Numbered from the stretch's first letter, positions 1-13,336 are shown. The stretch: DNA of 64,000 bases from Triplophysa rosa (GCF_024868665.1 NC_079893.1:6155854-6219853); one strand, 5' to 3'. Notes: generated by a model from the sequence alone, not told the origin. A program made the numbers and translations.

Positions 1-871
1 TATTAAATCATTATCATTTGGAATTAGGTTAATATGCATTGTCGCACTTTTATTTTGTATTATGTTTGTAGATTGCAGTGACTATCGGACACTTGCCATG
101 AGTTCAAAATAAACGAACGCCATTTTATTATAAAACATAAAATTAAAAAAGTTGGAATTTATTTTAAAGAAAGCTAGCTTGTATACTTTAGCACAAGATG
201 TTTAATCTTTTAAGTTATTAAACAATAAATATCGTGTAACATTGTTGAATGCACGTGGTTACTCTGCTTCACCTGTATAAGCTTGAATGGAAATTGCTTC
301 ATGCATTACTGACTGACCTTGGAACCCTGTTGCTTAAAAATTGTGTTGTTGGTTCTGAGGAAACTACTAACATCCTACATGACTATGGATTTATCTGTGC
401 AGTTAAATTTATGCATTAAATGATGCCTATACATAACACTGCCTGGAGTATTATGAACTATGAACTAGATCCTTTCTACCGTTTTCCATTTTGCTTCTGT
501 CCTAAGATGTCGATAAAGACATTCATTCCTACAGTAGGCCTATGTGCTATTGATGCACATTTTTGTTTAAGATGTACACATCTTGAATATGTCATTGCTT
601 GGCGTGTAGCCTACTCTTACAGAGTTATGATGATAGTTTATCATTACATGCATATTTAGGTGGGTGGATCTGATCTGTGCACAAGCCCTTTGACTATTTT
701 GTGCAAAGTTTGGGGGAAAATTGGTCTTGGTGGTGTGTGTGTGTTTCAATATTTCCAATTCTGTCCATTGCATGGAAATAATGCAATGACTTATGAAGTC
801 AATTCCTAATGTTCTTAGGCCTAAACATGTACTGTACATCATTTCTCACAAATTCTCTCTCTCCTTTTTAG
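1..871 (+). other. Intron of mpc2 upstream of the first visible exon
   Basis: No coding exon was recognised here. The sequence is AT-rich and ends in a pyrimidine-rich acceptor (ctccttttta, then g). A short reading frame at 420-659 resembles nothing known and is probably chance. Confidence 0.5.
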
Positions 872-1671
872 GGCCGAAGACCGTTTTCTTCTGGGCACCT
901 GTTTTCAAATGGGTGAGTCTTGCTTCTACTCTTCACATTTTTTAGCATTATATTAATCAACTAATTTTATTTAGGCTTGTACATTGTCTTGGCCTTGTAT
1001 GTTTTGTCTTGCCTAATCTTACAGAATGTAATAAAAGTACTGAAACTAGTACTATGAGCTACTGATATTGCAAATTTGCAGTGCATCTTTTGCATATAGT
1101 GTTGTAATGCTGCAATCTTCTAATCAGTGGACCTGCTGATCAAGGCCTTGGGCTCAGTCTTGTTTGCTCTCCTTCTTTCATTTTTGCAGGGTTTAGTCGT
1201 GGCTGGATTCTCTGATATGACCCGGCCAGCAGAAAAGCTCAGCTTGTCCCAGTCCTGCGTCATTACAGCCACAGGTACAGGTTTAAAGTGCAGTGACAGA
1301 GAGCTTGCTGAAGTACATATACAGTACATTTGAATTGAATTTGAATCCAACAAATGTAGCCAATTGTTTTAATTTAGAAACAATATGTTTTCTTTATAAT
1401 ATCACATTTACAATTTATCTGACGAATTTCAAATGTTTCTTTATACATAAAAATGATAGAAGCATATTCAGAAAGGGGGTCCCTTAGGTTCATCTTTTTT
1501 GGGGATCCTTGGCATCATAAAGTTTGAAAACCCCTGCTCTAGATCAGAGTATCTAAACTAAAGCCTCATAGTAACCTGAGATTAATGCAGCTGAAAATAG
1601 AATTCCAGGCAGGGACATGAATCCAGGAAATTAAATAACTGAGCAGTAGACCCCATTCAACATTAAGTAGA

Positions 1672-1714
<43 letters not shown>

Positions 1715-3808
1715 ACAGTTTTTCTCTTAAAATCAAAATTTGATTCAGGTCTGATCTTGCTCTAAGTGGACACATCTCAACAAAGTTTGTATACTTTAAC
1801 CTTTTCAGTTAAGTGGGCATACAAAAATAAAATGTATACCTAGCCTTATCACTCAGAACGCCATGCAAACGCTTAACAGTCCTCTAGCATCATGTCGTTA
1901 ACTTTTGGGTTGGACATTTTCTTTAAAACAGTTCCTCAATCAGGGTACACTACAGTTTGTGAATTGCATCTCTTTCTTGTTCTCTTCTAGGATTTATTTG
2001 GTCAAGGTACTGCTTGGTCATCATCCCTAAAATCTGGGCTCTGTTTGCTGTTAACTTCTTTCTAGGGATATGTGGCAGCATCCAGCTCTTCAGAATATGG
2101 AGGTTAGTCATGGCAACTGATAAAAGATTTAAGAATTCTGCTCTAGGGTCAGTTTTGTTTACTGTCAATTAATACACATAGGATACAAGCATTTTCAACG
2201 GTTTGGCTTAACAATCGCATATAATCGCATCTAAAATCGCCTAATGATTTTATTCATTGACATAAATAGAATTTACATGCCATGTTTAAAATCTTTTGTG
2301 AATTTAAAGTCCCAGTGAATTTTTTTTAAATCAGATGTTTGTCTTATTACACGCACGGGTATAAATATCTTTAGCCATTTCTATTTTTAAATGATTTTTT
2401 TTACAATATTAGGCTATATTTTTTTAACTTTTTTAACAAGAAAAAGTTAACAATGGCGCTTTTTTAGTAAAATAAAAGCGTTGTGGTTACAAATAGCAGT
2501 TTGGCATTGTTGAGAGGCAGCATTTGTGCACGAAGGCAGCTCAGAGAGAAAGGCTTCATTGGCAGCGTAACGGAATTCTATTTGAATTACAAACAGAGAG
2601 CATCTTTGCAACAACTAATCACATATTTAAAAACTGCAATGCTAATTTCCGCTAGAAATGCAATCAAACATTATTGAAAGTGAAAATTAACTTGTATACA
2701 AAACTATGCTCCAAACAGTGTTTCAGCTGCCATTTTATTTGTTCGAGCTTGCTCCTGCTCGCCAATCACCTTTCTCGCATGTTGTTTTGGGAACGACAGG
2801 TCTCGCTACTCACTTGTTATTGGCTAGCTGTGAAAAAGGTGCTTGACGTTGGGCTAGTTTTTTCAGCTTCAAAAGACTCTCTGAGCTGCAGAAAAAGACG
2901 CCGGCGCTGGCATTTAAAAAAGCACTCAGGACTTTTTTGAAAACACGGTTTACTCCATAGGATTATAATGTTAAACATACGTTAATCGCTTCAGAAAAGA
3001 AGTCAAATGTAAACTAGGCCTGGGCGATGTGACAATGTTATCGTATATCGCCGATGTCTCGCAAATATCCCGATGTCGATTACAACAGACAGATACCAGA
3101 CGATAATCGATAATAATGGAAAATATGCGTTATAACTTTATCATGCAATGTAGGCCTTAGCGTGAACGTTAATGTTCATATGCCCAGGCAGTCAGTAACA
3201 GTGACAGAATTTTGGAAACGTTGTTTTGTTCGGTCAGTTGAAAGTGCTGCTGTTTTCTGCCAGTTGCTGCACAGATTGACCAAGAGAAAGACGAGGTGCG
3301 TCGGCAAAGCAAAACCTCACGCTCGCGGGTCTGTACCGGTATTCGAATTGTCCTACCCGGTCAGATTTTTCTACCGCAGGGCAAAATTTAATATAATCTA
3401 AACCACATCGACAAAATAAACAGGTAGAATGATTTAACAATGCAAAATACCCTGTCAGATAGGCTACCATCTTAAAATAAACATGTAGGATTCATTTACG
3501 GCGCAACACACAATCAAATTGTACTATAGGTATTAAATGATATGTAGAATGAATTAACAACGAAAATACACTTTCATATTCCCGTAGCAGTATAAAATAT
3601 ACAGGTATGATGATTTTATAGAATGTTTTATAAAAATGACGTAACATTGATGTGCGCGTGCCTGGTAAGATAATCTGACAGGTAGGATGAAATTTCAGGA
3701 GATCTGCAACATTTTTCTACTGCATAAAATCTTTATGGTTTATCTACGCACTTTACCTGATGAAAGAAGTCACTGCAACAGTGGCTTGTGCGTGTGGTGC
3801 ACCTGTGC

Positions 3809-3843
<35 letters not shown>

Positions 3844-5220
3844 TGCACGGGTGCGTTTTTGTTTGGCACTTGTCGGGCCTTGAATAGGGTTGTCAGGGTA
3901 CCATAAACATGTCTTACGATACTATACCAGCTGAAGTATTTCGATACCAAGTAGTATCACGAATCACGATGCTGTGCCATATCATTCAAATCTATACAAA
4001 AAACACAGATTTAGATTAAACATTTTGTATTTACTATAGTAAACTGTATTATACTTTGCACTAGAATATGTTGTTGTATTAACTGTAGTAATTGGATAAA
4101 TTGTAGCAAATACATTTACATTTAGTCATTTGTAAATACTACAAATACTGTAGTATACTTAAATATTTACTATGATAAGACTCAAAAACACTAGTACCTA
4201 TGAGTTTTAGTAGTTTACTGTAGTAAATACTTAAGTACACTAGATCATTTTTCACGTAGGAACTAATTCAAATGTTGGACAAATTTAATTGATACAGCAG
4301 CCTTTGTTAAGGGAAATATTAGGCTTACTCTAAATGCAGAACTAAAACGGCCAGTAGGTGGCGTCAATTTTCCACTGAGTTAGTGAATCATTTAACCAAC
4401 TCGTTCAAATTGCCAATTTGAATCATTAACTCGTCCCAGACATTCAAAACACATGTTCATTTTGGAGACAAACACCGCAAAAAGGCAGATGTAAGTGTTC
4501 AAATAAATATCAATGCGCATATGCAACATTAACTAATAACTACGGTACTACGATACTACCGTTTCAAAAATAGAGAGGTATCGCGGGTATTTTTATGCTA
4601 CCGTAGCACCGGTACACCGTGCAACCCTAGTCCTGAACGAATTCCCTCCCGGTCCGTATCCGCAGATTGATCATCTGCGCAACATTGCATGAAGTCAAAC
4701 ACACCCGATATAATTGGATATCGGGATGATTTTAAAGTCGATTATCGATAAAAAAAAGTAACGCATCGCCCAGCCCTAATGTAAACATAGCCTTACGTGT
4801 TACATGGCCAGTGGTGTCTGAAATATTTCATTTATGCACATAAAAAGATATAGCTTCCACAGTTGACTAAATTATCTATGGCCCAATACATACATGCAGT
4901 CAATGACCGTGGTAAGTGTTTTATAATTCCATTATCAGAGTTTTATGAGAAAGCTTTATGGGAAAGGTTAAGGGGTTCTTAATAGTACAATTGTGGACAT
5001 ATTGGTCAAGTAGACATAATAGTGAATGGAGAGTAATAGAAACCAGAGAGAGAGAGCAGTGGGATAAGGCTTGAGTTTCCAGCTGGCTTTTGTCTTTCTT
5101 CAGCTCCTGCAATGTTGTAGCTGAACAATTATGCATTTAAAAGTCAAGTGACACACGTTGTATTTGTGGGTGTGTAGGTACAACCAGCAGCTGAAAGGAG
5201 AGGAAGTACAGCAGTCTTAA
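872..5220 (+). CDS. mpc2: mpc2, mitochondrial pyruvate carrier subunit 2 (3' part, four exons)
   Basis: Coding exons are 872-912, 1190-1274, 1991-2102 and 5178-5220, each flanked by AG/GT, with phases that join in frame; TAA stop at 5218-5220. The translation runs from GPKTVFFWAPVFKWG through the family signature DMTRPAEKLS, then IWSRY, AVNFF and QLFRIWRYNQQLKGEE, ending VQQS. This is the diagnostic core and C-terminus of MPC2, recalled from the family. MPC2 forms a heterodimer with MPC1 in the inner mitochondrial membrane and imports pyruvate for the TCA cycle. The transmembrane helices lie around the second and third exons shown. The N-terminal exon (the YNHPAG region) is not seen and must lie before base 1. 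The last intron is about 3.1 kb and carries a hAT-type element. Zebrafish relatives may have two mpc2 copies; which one this is cannot be decided here. Confidence 0.93.
1677..1711. repeat. CT dinucleotide microsatellite
   Basis: An uninterrupted run of CT about 34 bases long in an mpc2 intron. Confidence 0.9.
2303..2938. mobile_element. Possible inverted-repeat element in the last mpc2 intron
   Basis: The left edge reads AAAGTCCCAGTGAA and the right edge, reversed, reads AAAGTCCTGAGTGC, so the ends look like degenerate terminal inverted repeats about 630 bp apart. There is no convincing coding sequence inside. No target-site duplication was established, so the boundaries are approximate. Confidence 0.4.
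3811..3840. repeat. GT microsatellite
   Basis: GT-rich tract within the hAT-type element; it explains the valine/cysteine-rich reading frame there. Confidence 0.85.
3885..4629. mobile_element. Non-autonomous inverted-repeat element nested in the hAT-type element
   Basis: Left end TAGGGTTGTCAGGGTACC; right end reversed TAGGGTTGCACGGTGTACC. The flanks gccttgaa and gtcctgaa are similar 8-mers (6 of 8 match), compatible with an old hAT target duplication. The inside is AT-rich with repeated TACTGTAGTA-like words and no gene. Confidence 0.7.
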
Positions 5221-5387
5221 AGTGCAGCTGCCTGCGATCAGAGCGGAGACTTTCTTCAGTGTGTGGCTGAGTACTGATGAAGAATGTGCCTTGCTTTGTC
5301 TTTTTCTGTTACTGTAAAAGCCATTAAGGAGCATTTTGCACAAATTACTTTTTCCAATGAACAAATCAGACCTTTTCTATGTGTGAA

Positions 5388-5500
5388 GTTAAAGGAGTAG
5401 TTCACTTCAAAACTCCCCCCATCGACTTTCCACAGTCATTTTTATCCCTACTATGGAAAGTCAAGGGGGGGGGCAAATTTTGAAATGAATTACTTTCCTT
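5388..5500. repeat. Small fold-back repeat
   Basis: The left arm AAAGGAGTAGTTCACTTCAA and the right arm ending GAATTACTTTCCTTAA are roughly inverted. A central inverted pair, GACTTTCCA and ATGGAAAGTC, is also present. It looks like a degenerate palindromic element. Confidence 0.5.
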
Positions 5501-6699
5501 AAATAATATTCCAGATGTTCCCACATAAAATTAAATTATTTAAGTTTTATGATGGTCCTTTTAAAACTTCGATCATATGTGTGTTGTTTGTACTGTAAGC
5601 TTTTTTGATTCATCATTATTATTGATTTCTCAGTCAGTTTTAAAGAACTCTATTGCACATAATGGTTGCAATATTGCAACAGCTCTGTATCAAGGAATGG
5701 TTAATGAAATTAAAGTAAACTTGGATTAATAAAAGAAGTTTTAAATGCAAAAACGTTCTATTTTAAGTTCCTATCTCCACAGCAGCCTACACACTGAGTT
5801 TACATAGAACCTTAAGGGTCATTTGGTGCTTCCCACTTCCACACACTCTCCACTTCTATATGAGGAATCAAAGGTGCATGACAAACACATGCTCGCTTGT
5901 GTGCCCTCATTCTAAATTAGAGCCCATAATTCCCTTTAAACCTGATGTCGGTATATTCCACATTCTGACACTAAACTGGTCTGAGTCAAGGTGATGAATC
6001 ATTCGTCTGTCCTAAACCATGTACGTCACGCTTCACTTCTGTGGCCCACACACTTGTTGGATGTAAACAGCAAAGAGCTGGAATTTTATGTCTGACTGCT
6101 TACTTGTGTTACTTGTAGAAGTAACTTTCAGAGACTTTCACTAATATTTCAAAGTATCCCATCAAATCTTTACTTCGGTTTACCTGTGTTGATTTAGCAG
6201 AAGCTTTTTTTAACCGAGGGATGCTAAACACTGTTCTACTGTAGTGTTAAATTTGATTGTCAAAAGCCATTTTATTTGACTGGATTTGCTGATTCTAAGA
6301 TTTCTGTATGCTAGATAATGATACAATTTTTAAAAAGTTGTTGGTTTGATAACTAAGCTTAAAAGAACAAAGAAGGTCTTGTTTTTGTGTTGAGTGCTGT
6401 CGAATGTTTAAAAGGTGAAACCTGTTCATGTTGTATTGTGTTTACACATATAGTAAGCAGTTGTGTGCATAAATAAAAAAGCAAACATTACGTCTGACTT
6501 TCACTTTTACATTTAAGTGAATCCCTCCAAGAAAAATCAATGAACTTTGAACACACTGAGACATGATGGCACATAAATCTCACTTACTGGAAAGTAGAAT
6601 TCATTAGAAATCAATTCATTGGACAGATCTTTATAGCATTTTGATATCTGGAAAGATCACAACCCTTTACACATCTCTGCTGTCAACAGGAAACTAAAC

Positions 6700-7013
6700 A
6701 CCCCGAATGAAAATTCTGTCATCATTTGCTCACCTTCTTGTCATTTCAAACTTGTATGACTTTGTTTCTTCTCCAGAACACAAAAGAAGATATTTTGAAG
6801 AATGACCACAACCACTGGTCCCCAATTGACGTTTATTGTATGGACACAAAACCAATTCAAGTCAATGGGGACCAACGGTTTTCTTTTACCAACGGTTTTC
6901 AAAATATCTTCTTTTGTGTTCTGCAGAAGAAAGAAAGTCATACAGGTTTGAAATGTCAAGAGGGTGAGTAAATGATGACAGAACTTTCATTTTGGGGTGA
7001 ACTATCACTTTAA
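6700..7013. mobile_element. Long-palindrome MITE, copy 1
   Basis: The two halves are near-perfect inverted copies: GAAAATTCTGTCATCATTTG near the left end and its complement (AATGATGACAGAACTTTC) near the right, with ACAAAAGAAGATATTTTGAA and its inverse towards the centre. Because both strands carry the same words, both give nearly the same translation (FQTCMT..LLQNTKEDIL). The family recurs in this window at 28255, 28598, 41370, 44300 and 61149. Confidence 0.85.
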
Positions 7014-7543
7014 GTATGCAGTTGTGACCTCATATCAATTGAGAGAATAGATGGATAATGTAAATTAAATGAATAGCCAAAAGTATTAAAAACAGTAAAT
7101 TAATAATAAACGGTTTTCAATTACAGCAAGTAAAAATATGGAATTTAAATCTTTTTTTATTTTTGCTATTTTTTAATTACCTACGCAGATAGAAATTTTA
7201 GAACTCATTGCTCAAAATCTCATTCTGTAATCACTATTCAAACTAACATGAAACCTATACCACTGCCATTCACAGAACAACTGTGTTCGAAGTGTTTTTA
7301 TTATGTGTATTTCATTGTCTGTGTATTTATTGTGCATATTTTATAAGTATGTGTTTCCTGAGCACTATCCCTAAGTGGCCAAACAGGTACACATTAACCG
7401 CACTTAACTTTTGTTTATTGTTGCCTTGGTAACGTGAATTGCACACCATCTCGTGCTTTCAAGGTCAAGCCTTAAATTGCTGCAGTGGCAGTTCCAATTC
7501 ATCTCGGTGACATCTGACACTGGCACTATATCTCCGTTCCATT

Positions 7544-7584
<41 letters not shown>
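7544..7584. repeat. CT microsatellite
   Basis: About 40 bases of uninterrupted CT. Confidence 0.9.
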
Positions 7585-7587
<3 letters not shown>

Positions 7588-10439
7588 AAAATGCACTGTT
7601 AAAAGCAATTCAAGCTTCCTCTCAGCTTATTAAAAGCACATGATTATGTCTATACCGCGTGCGTTCTTAAAGTCACAGGTCAATTGATGTGATCCAAAAA
7701 TAGCTTCGCAAGCTGTTGTCATAAAGCCGAGGTGGTGCCTCCACCATACGGCAGACCTGCTTGTCTCCCACCCAGTTTTCCCTGTGAATTTTTTCCATGA
7801 TGTCCCGAACCTGTGAACGTGTGTGCGCGTGCCTGTGTGTGTGTCTTTGGAGGGTGCCTGAGACAGAAAGAAAAAAAGAGGTCTATTCACTGAGGACCAT
7901 GCAGACACGATTAATGCAGCGTGAAGGACAAGAGACGTGAAGGACGAGAAGAAATAGATCTGCCGGCAAAAGAGAGGCCTTGTAGTAGGCGAAGATACAT
8001 GATCACCTTTGCTTCCAAATGTAAACATGACGTGCGAATGAGAAACAAATGTAATGCTTGATGTGAATAAATTAGCTTCAGGCTTGTTCGTATCACCGGG
8101 GACAGGAGTTTATGTGAACCTCATTATTTTGGGATTATGTTTATGACTCATGCAAATTGGCTGCAAAATCTCTTGAAAGAGCTTCACCTACACGCTAGGA
8201 AAGACGGGGGTTTTGTGCAAAGGCTTTTCTCAACGACACCCTTAATACCAGCCCTTTGTGGGTTTAAGTAAGCTTGCAGTTGTCGTTAAGAGGAAAACAG
8301 GTCTGTTTTCTCGTGGTGATTGAACGCCCCTCACATCTTTTCACGAAAACCTGCGATGTTAAAATAAAACTAATTTGCGCGTGTTACATTTTTATGCGTG
8401 CACACTTGCTTTAGGCTTAGATGATCCTGCAAAATATACAGTGATTCCACTGGAGGGCGCTCTCAAACTGATTCCACTGAGGCTCATGAAGGTGAGTTGG
8501 TTGCCATCATGCTGCCTCGTTGCTCAGTGAAAGAACATATAGACACGAATACAGAAAATGTATGTAATAGTTAAAAGTTGATTTAACGGAAATTATTCTC
8601 TGTGAGTCGGTAATGTGATGGGTTATATTGCGGTGTTATCTGGTGGGTGGGAATTTTGTAATTGATTTAATTGTATGACTGATGGTTCATAATCGTACTT
8701 GTAATGGAAATCGTGGAGAAGCACACAAAATTATAGTACGTAAGTTAGCAGTAGGCAACCTATGGCGCAGGCCACCCATCCCCAACCTATTCCAGAAATC
8801 TGGGTCTGGATCACTGTTCTTGTTTGTATGCTCTACTCAAATGATTCGTTTTTAATATTGTAATTTTTAAAATATGTCATCACCGTGTTAATAGAAAAAT
8901 AAATAAATAATTTGGCCACGACGAACGTACCCTTGATAGCCAATCAAAACGCGGCTCTCTGACTGTGACGTAAATGTAGGAGGTTGACCACACGTTTGAC
9001 AGAATAAAAAACGAGAAATAAAGCACACATTAAAAATGGGCTCTTTGCAAACCACACTTTTTCACATTTTTAAAAATGGCGTCACACAATACATAAATCA
9101 ATTTAAACAAATTAAAATCAAATGCACTGAATATAAAGCATTGAAACTTTTTTCTCTGGCTATTCTGGTTATTAATGTGACTGTTTAATACATCTTGTTC
9201 TTGTGGTATTTTATAAAAATAACATCAACAATTGTTTTGCCACTATATTGCTTAATGTTGCGTAATTTACAAGCAACTTCATAATTTATAGAGGTTTTGA
9301 CTGGATACTGGCCACTAGCAGTAACAAGGAACAACCAGCAGATGGCGAGAGTGAGCGGAACGCCTCAGATCAGGAAACCCTAAGCACAAGGTGACCTTAT
9401 GCACACACGGCCGGTTAGTGAGGTCACTCAACTAGAACATATATAAACACTCAAGACAACCGCTATTATCCCATTATTGGTGCAGGCTTGGCGTAGAACA
9501 AATTGTATGCGATGCAGAGTCATTCATAATGATGAAACACAAGATTTAAATCAGATATTTGAGCACATTACTGCTAATTCAACATAACAAAACTAGTTGT
9601 GAAAATTCTGACTCCACTCCACTACAGGCAAATCAAACTGTCTAATGTGAACAGACTATTTGGGAAAAAATGCATACAATGCAGTGGCGATCCGTGACTC
9701 CTCTTCCAGGGAAGCAGTAATGCGAAGCTCGGCAAAACATGTATATAGCCCGTCATGTGTGTGGCGTGTCATTTCAAAATACGTATTTTGACATGATGCG
9801 TGATCCACATAGGTTCACGTGAAGCTCTGAACACGTAGTTTGAATTCCTGCTTCCCCTGAAGAGGAGGCACCGATCGCCACTGATACAATGTCACATTAT
9901 GTCTACGTATATAAATGTTATTTTTCCATAAGCTTTCCAAGTATCCACACACGTAGTAGATATTCTCAGAAGAGGGCCGTTTCAGTCAATAACGGAGCTT
10001 AAGATCCGGCAGGCTGCAACAGTAAATATGGAAACAAATGTCCTGCAAAGCTACAGTATCTGGTAGGGGTCCAATGTGTTGTGGTGTCCTTGAGGCAACG
10101 GATGTTCCATTATGTTTAAAATCATGCAGGAAAAATGATGTTGCTTAAACACATGCTAATACTGCTCGAGTCAGCTTTACGGTATATACAAACCTTTTCT
10201 GTACACCACAAACCTTTCTATCAAAGAATCTGTCATGAAAACAGCTCTGGGTGGGTGGACTATACAAAGGTCATGTTATGTATGTCGTATGTCCGTGTTA
10301 AACCCTAAGATATACATCTTTATAAACCTAAACCTTAAAATAGTCAATGTTTTAAGTTTCTAACGGTGACAGTTCTATAATGATTACCTTCCTTCATTTC
10401 GAAAAAAGGTTGGAATTTCAAATGTATTTATATTAGGGG

Positions 10440-10910
10440 TGTCACAATATACTGGAATTGACAATAATCATATTAATATATGTGAATAATGATATTGTCT
10501 TAATGATAATATAATATAATTCATAGAATAATGTGCTAGTATACCATTGACACTATGACGTGTATATATGTAAAAAATATAGGAATATTTTAATATATAT
10601 ATGTAAAAATATACTGTATATAAATCACGATTAATCGATTCCACAATAAATGTTTGTGTTTATATAATAATATGTATGTGGGATGTATATATAAATTCAC
10701 ACACATACATGTGTATATATAACAAATATTTACATAAATATATATCAATTTATATTTAAATGTAATTTACATTATGTGTAAGTATAAACACAGTACATAG
10801 GCTATACATATTACTCATATTTCTTAAATGTTTGTGTATTTATATATACATATAAATATACATGCAATACACACACATGTTTTATATGAATTGATATAAA
10901 TGTAAAATGA
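10440..10910. repeat. AT-rich low-complexity region
   Basis: Dense in TATATA, ATGTATAT and ACACATAC words. It begins with a TAGGGGTGTCACAATA sequence that could be the edge of an old transposon, but no partner end was found. Confidence 0.45.
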
Positions 10911-12962
10911 CACTAATCAACTTCCGTATGCATTAGTAACAATGGAGGAAACATATCGATCCTTAAGTATGTTTCTTTTACTTCCAACACTTAGCAGCCA
11001 ATCGCCGGTGCATTTAGACTCAGCAAAGATACATCAAGATCATAAAGTACAATACTGTTATATTTAGCCTGCATTTAGACCAGTGGGATCAGCAAAAAAA
11101 GCTACTGTCTGACGTGATGCAAACGGGTCTCAGACAGCACTTCGCGTGCTCCTGTACATTCCAAGTCCGTCACACATAGATACCGCCGAGCCAGTTGCCT
11201 TGGCAACAGAGCCAGTGACTCAGCAAATGTCTTCTAAGGTAATAGACGAGACATATTATTATTTGACAGAGAGAGGCGAACCTGCTTCTCGCTCTAAAAA
11301 AAGATCTTTATTCATGTTGAGGGCCCTTGAAAGTGGTCTGGGGACGTCTTGCGGTCATCGTCAAGTAATAGGAGACATGTGCTCTTGTCACACTTTCAAT
11401 TTGGTGCAGGCACAAATGGCGTTTGAGTCATGTGATCGATGTCCGAGAGATATTATGTAATGAGGATAATCTATGGACGTCTGGGTCCGATCACAATGTT
11501 GTGTTTGTCTTGTTATCATCAGAAGCCGGCTGTAGGTTTTCCCACGTATTATACGGATCCTGACGAATAAATAATATATTACAAATATTTGCGTAAGTGT
11601 TTCATTATGTGAGAACTGCGATGATGGAAATTGGTTACTGAAGACTAAAAACAGCTTTCCAGCAGTTGGTTTTGCTGAGTGATCTAAAGTAGTTATCACC
11701 AGGAACATCAGTCCACCGTGTATGATGTCACAATGACTTATCTTTGGATCTACAACTCTTTGGGGCACCATGACAGAAGAGACATTCTGCCTTTTTACTT
11801 CTCTTCAATTTACAACTCGGTACTTCTAATGAGATCATTCTAAAGAATTTGTGAAGTAGAGTAGATCAATGTCAGACAGAATCTCTACTAGGCCATGTGT
11901 TAGTGTGCTATTTTCCGGCATTGAAATAAAAGATAGTTTTCTACTTTTCTCATACAGCACACTTGTTAAAATCCACCTGCGATTAGCATTTAGACATTTG
12001 CGGTATTCCTATTTTCTTAATTTCAAATCATGCAATACATAATTTCTTAGGTCTTCCTTATCAGAGTTAAACAATATCATAGATGGATTAAACATGTTTG
12101 AGAGACAAACATGTTTGTGTCGCTGAGCAAACTGTGTAAACCATGCATTTTGATAATACATATGAATGGTCAGAAAATGACTTAATACTCAAGGGCTAGC
12201 TTCACATTCACCTTGAGTTTGACAGATGTGATCTTGAAAATTTCGACATATGTGACATTGACAGCTCTGTCTCTTTCGTGTGCTTTATTTGTGATTCAGT
12301 CTACGCTTTGTATACATGTAAACAGCAGACCAAGGTGGTTCAGTACTTGGTCAAGGGTGAGTGTGTGGGTGTGTGCGTGTGTGCATACAGGTGTATAGGG
12401 GCGTAACTCCGCTTTCAGAAATTTCCTTTAATGACAGCATGCACTTGTCCTGGCATCGAATTAACAAGTTTGTGCTTATGATCTATGTCATTGCAGCATG
12501 ATTTGAGAATGTTCCAAAGTCCATCTTGTGCATCTCGTGTGCTTCAAGGACATTTGACTTTTTGTGCACTGTTAACATAAGTAACGCAGTCAGTATTACA
12601 AATGTGCTGTGGAATCCTTAAACATTTATTCAAACCTGGTTAATTTGCCCAATGGTCTATTCAGTGTCTTAAATTAAATGTAATAGTTACATTTTCAGTG
12701 TTATTATCTCTCATATTTGGAGCACACTGTGTTATTTGTGACCATGCACATGTAGCCTAAATGTACTTCCAAATAGATTCGCCAAGGTTGTGTATTTAGA
12801 ATTTAATTTAATTCACTTTACTTGTTCGTTTTACTTAATCTGAATGCAGGCACAAATCTAAATATAGCACCCTGAAAATTTGAAACACGCTCAGCGCGTT
12901 TTTCCCATGGGCATCTTAGAACCGTCTCCCCATCAACCGCTTTCTCAACGCGCATCTCCCTC

Positions 12963-12985
12963 TTGCGTCATGCGTTGTTGCGTCA
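12963..12985. promoter_or_regulatory. Paired TTGCGTCA sites upstream of atp1b1
   Basis: The 8-mer TTGCGTCA occurs at 12963-12970 and again at 12978-12985, 15 bp apart, about 200 bp before the predicted TATA box. It resembles ATF/CREB or C/EBP-ATF composite sites. A regulatory role is inferred from motif and position only. Confidence 0.45.
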
Positions 12986-13144
12986 CTCCTATCAACCTGC
13001 CTTGTTCCTACAGAAGCCTTTACGTCTCTTTACGCAATCCTATTGTAAAGTGATTCCCACCCCGATTTAGTGTGCTGCACGACTTTGTTACGTGTTCAGA
13101 GGTTCTGCTTCTGATTCGTTGTTCCGGTCACGGAGGAGAGCGGC

Positions 13145-13187
13145 GGGCGGTAGTGGGCGGGACACGCGCGCACCGCTGGATATATTA
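13145..13187 (+). promoter_or_regulatory. Core promoter of atp1b1 (two GC boxes and a TATA-like box)
   Basis: GGGCGG occurs at 13145-13150 and 13155-13160, followed by GATATATTA at about 13179-13187, in a locally CpG-rich patch that is unusual for this AT-rich window. Transcription would start near 13210, leaving roughly 125 bases of 5' untranslated sequence before the ATG at 13337. Confidence 0.55.
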
Positions 13188-13336
13188 CGCGGGGCACCTT
13201 GGCGAGAGCCGGGTACGGCTCAATGTTACGGTGGGCTTAGTGCTCCGGGAAGGGGTGTAGTGTTTCAGAGGAGGCAAGAAAGGAGACACGAGGGAATCTG
13301 CAGCTCAAGGGGACAAACTAAACGACACGATCAATC

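Larger units (their letters stand above)
3015..4778. mobile_element. hAT-type DNA transposon remnant, with a second element nested inside
   Basis: Terminal inverted repeats: the left end starts TAGGCCTGGGCGATG and the right end reversed reads TAGGGCTGGGCGATGCG. A perfect 8-bp duplication, ATGTAAAC, flanks it at 3007-3014 and 4779-4786, the target-site length of hAT elements. Subterminal sequence is rich in CGAT/ATCG palindromes. No intact transposase is visible; the 79-residue frame at 3162-3401 may be debris. A GT microsatellite (3811-3839) and another inverted-repeat element (3885-4629) lie inside. Confidence 0.85.
5221..12950. other. Spacer between mpc2 and atp1b1
   Basis: No gene was recognised in about 7.7 kb. 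It contains possible mpc2 3' untranslated sequence with AATAAA words near 5728 and 6470, a small fold-back repeat at about 5388-5500, a palindromic element at 6700-7013, a CT microsatellite at 7544-7584 and an AT-rich stretch at 10440-10910. The longest reading frame (7630-8028, minus strand) has no recognisable domain and low-complexity ends, and is taken as chance. Confidence 0.5.

Noticed and set aside
6726..6971. Near-identical proteins encoded on both strands of the same segment
   Set aside because: This is a trivial effect of a long palindrome, not a pair of overlapping genes.
7630..8028. Minus-strand 132-residue reading frame between mpc2 and atp1b1
   Set aside because: No domain, odd composition with a GT-repeat-derived segment, no flanking splice logic or partner exons.
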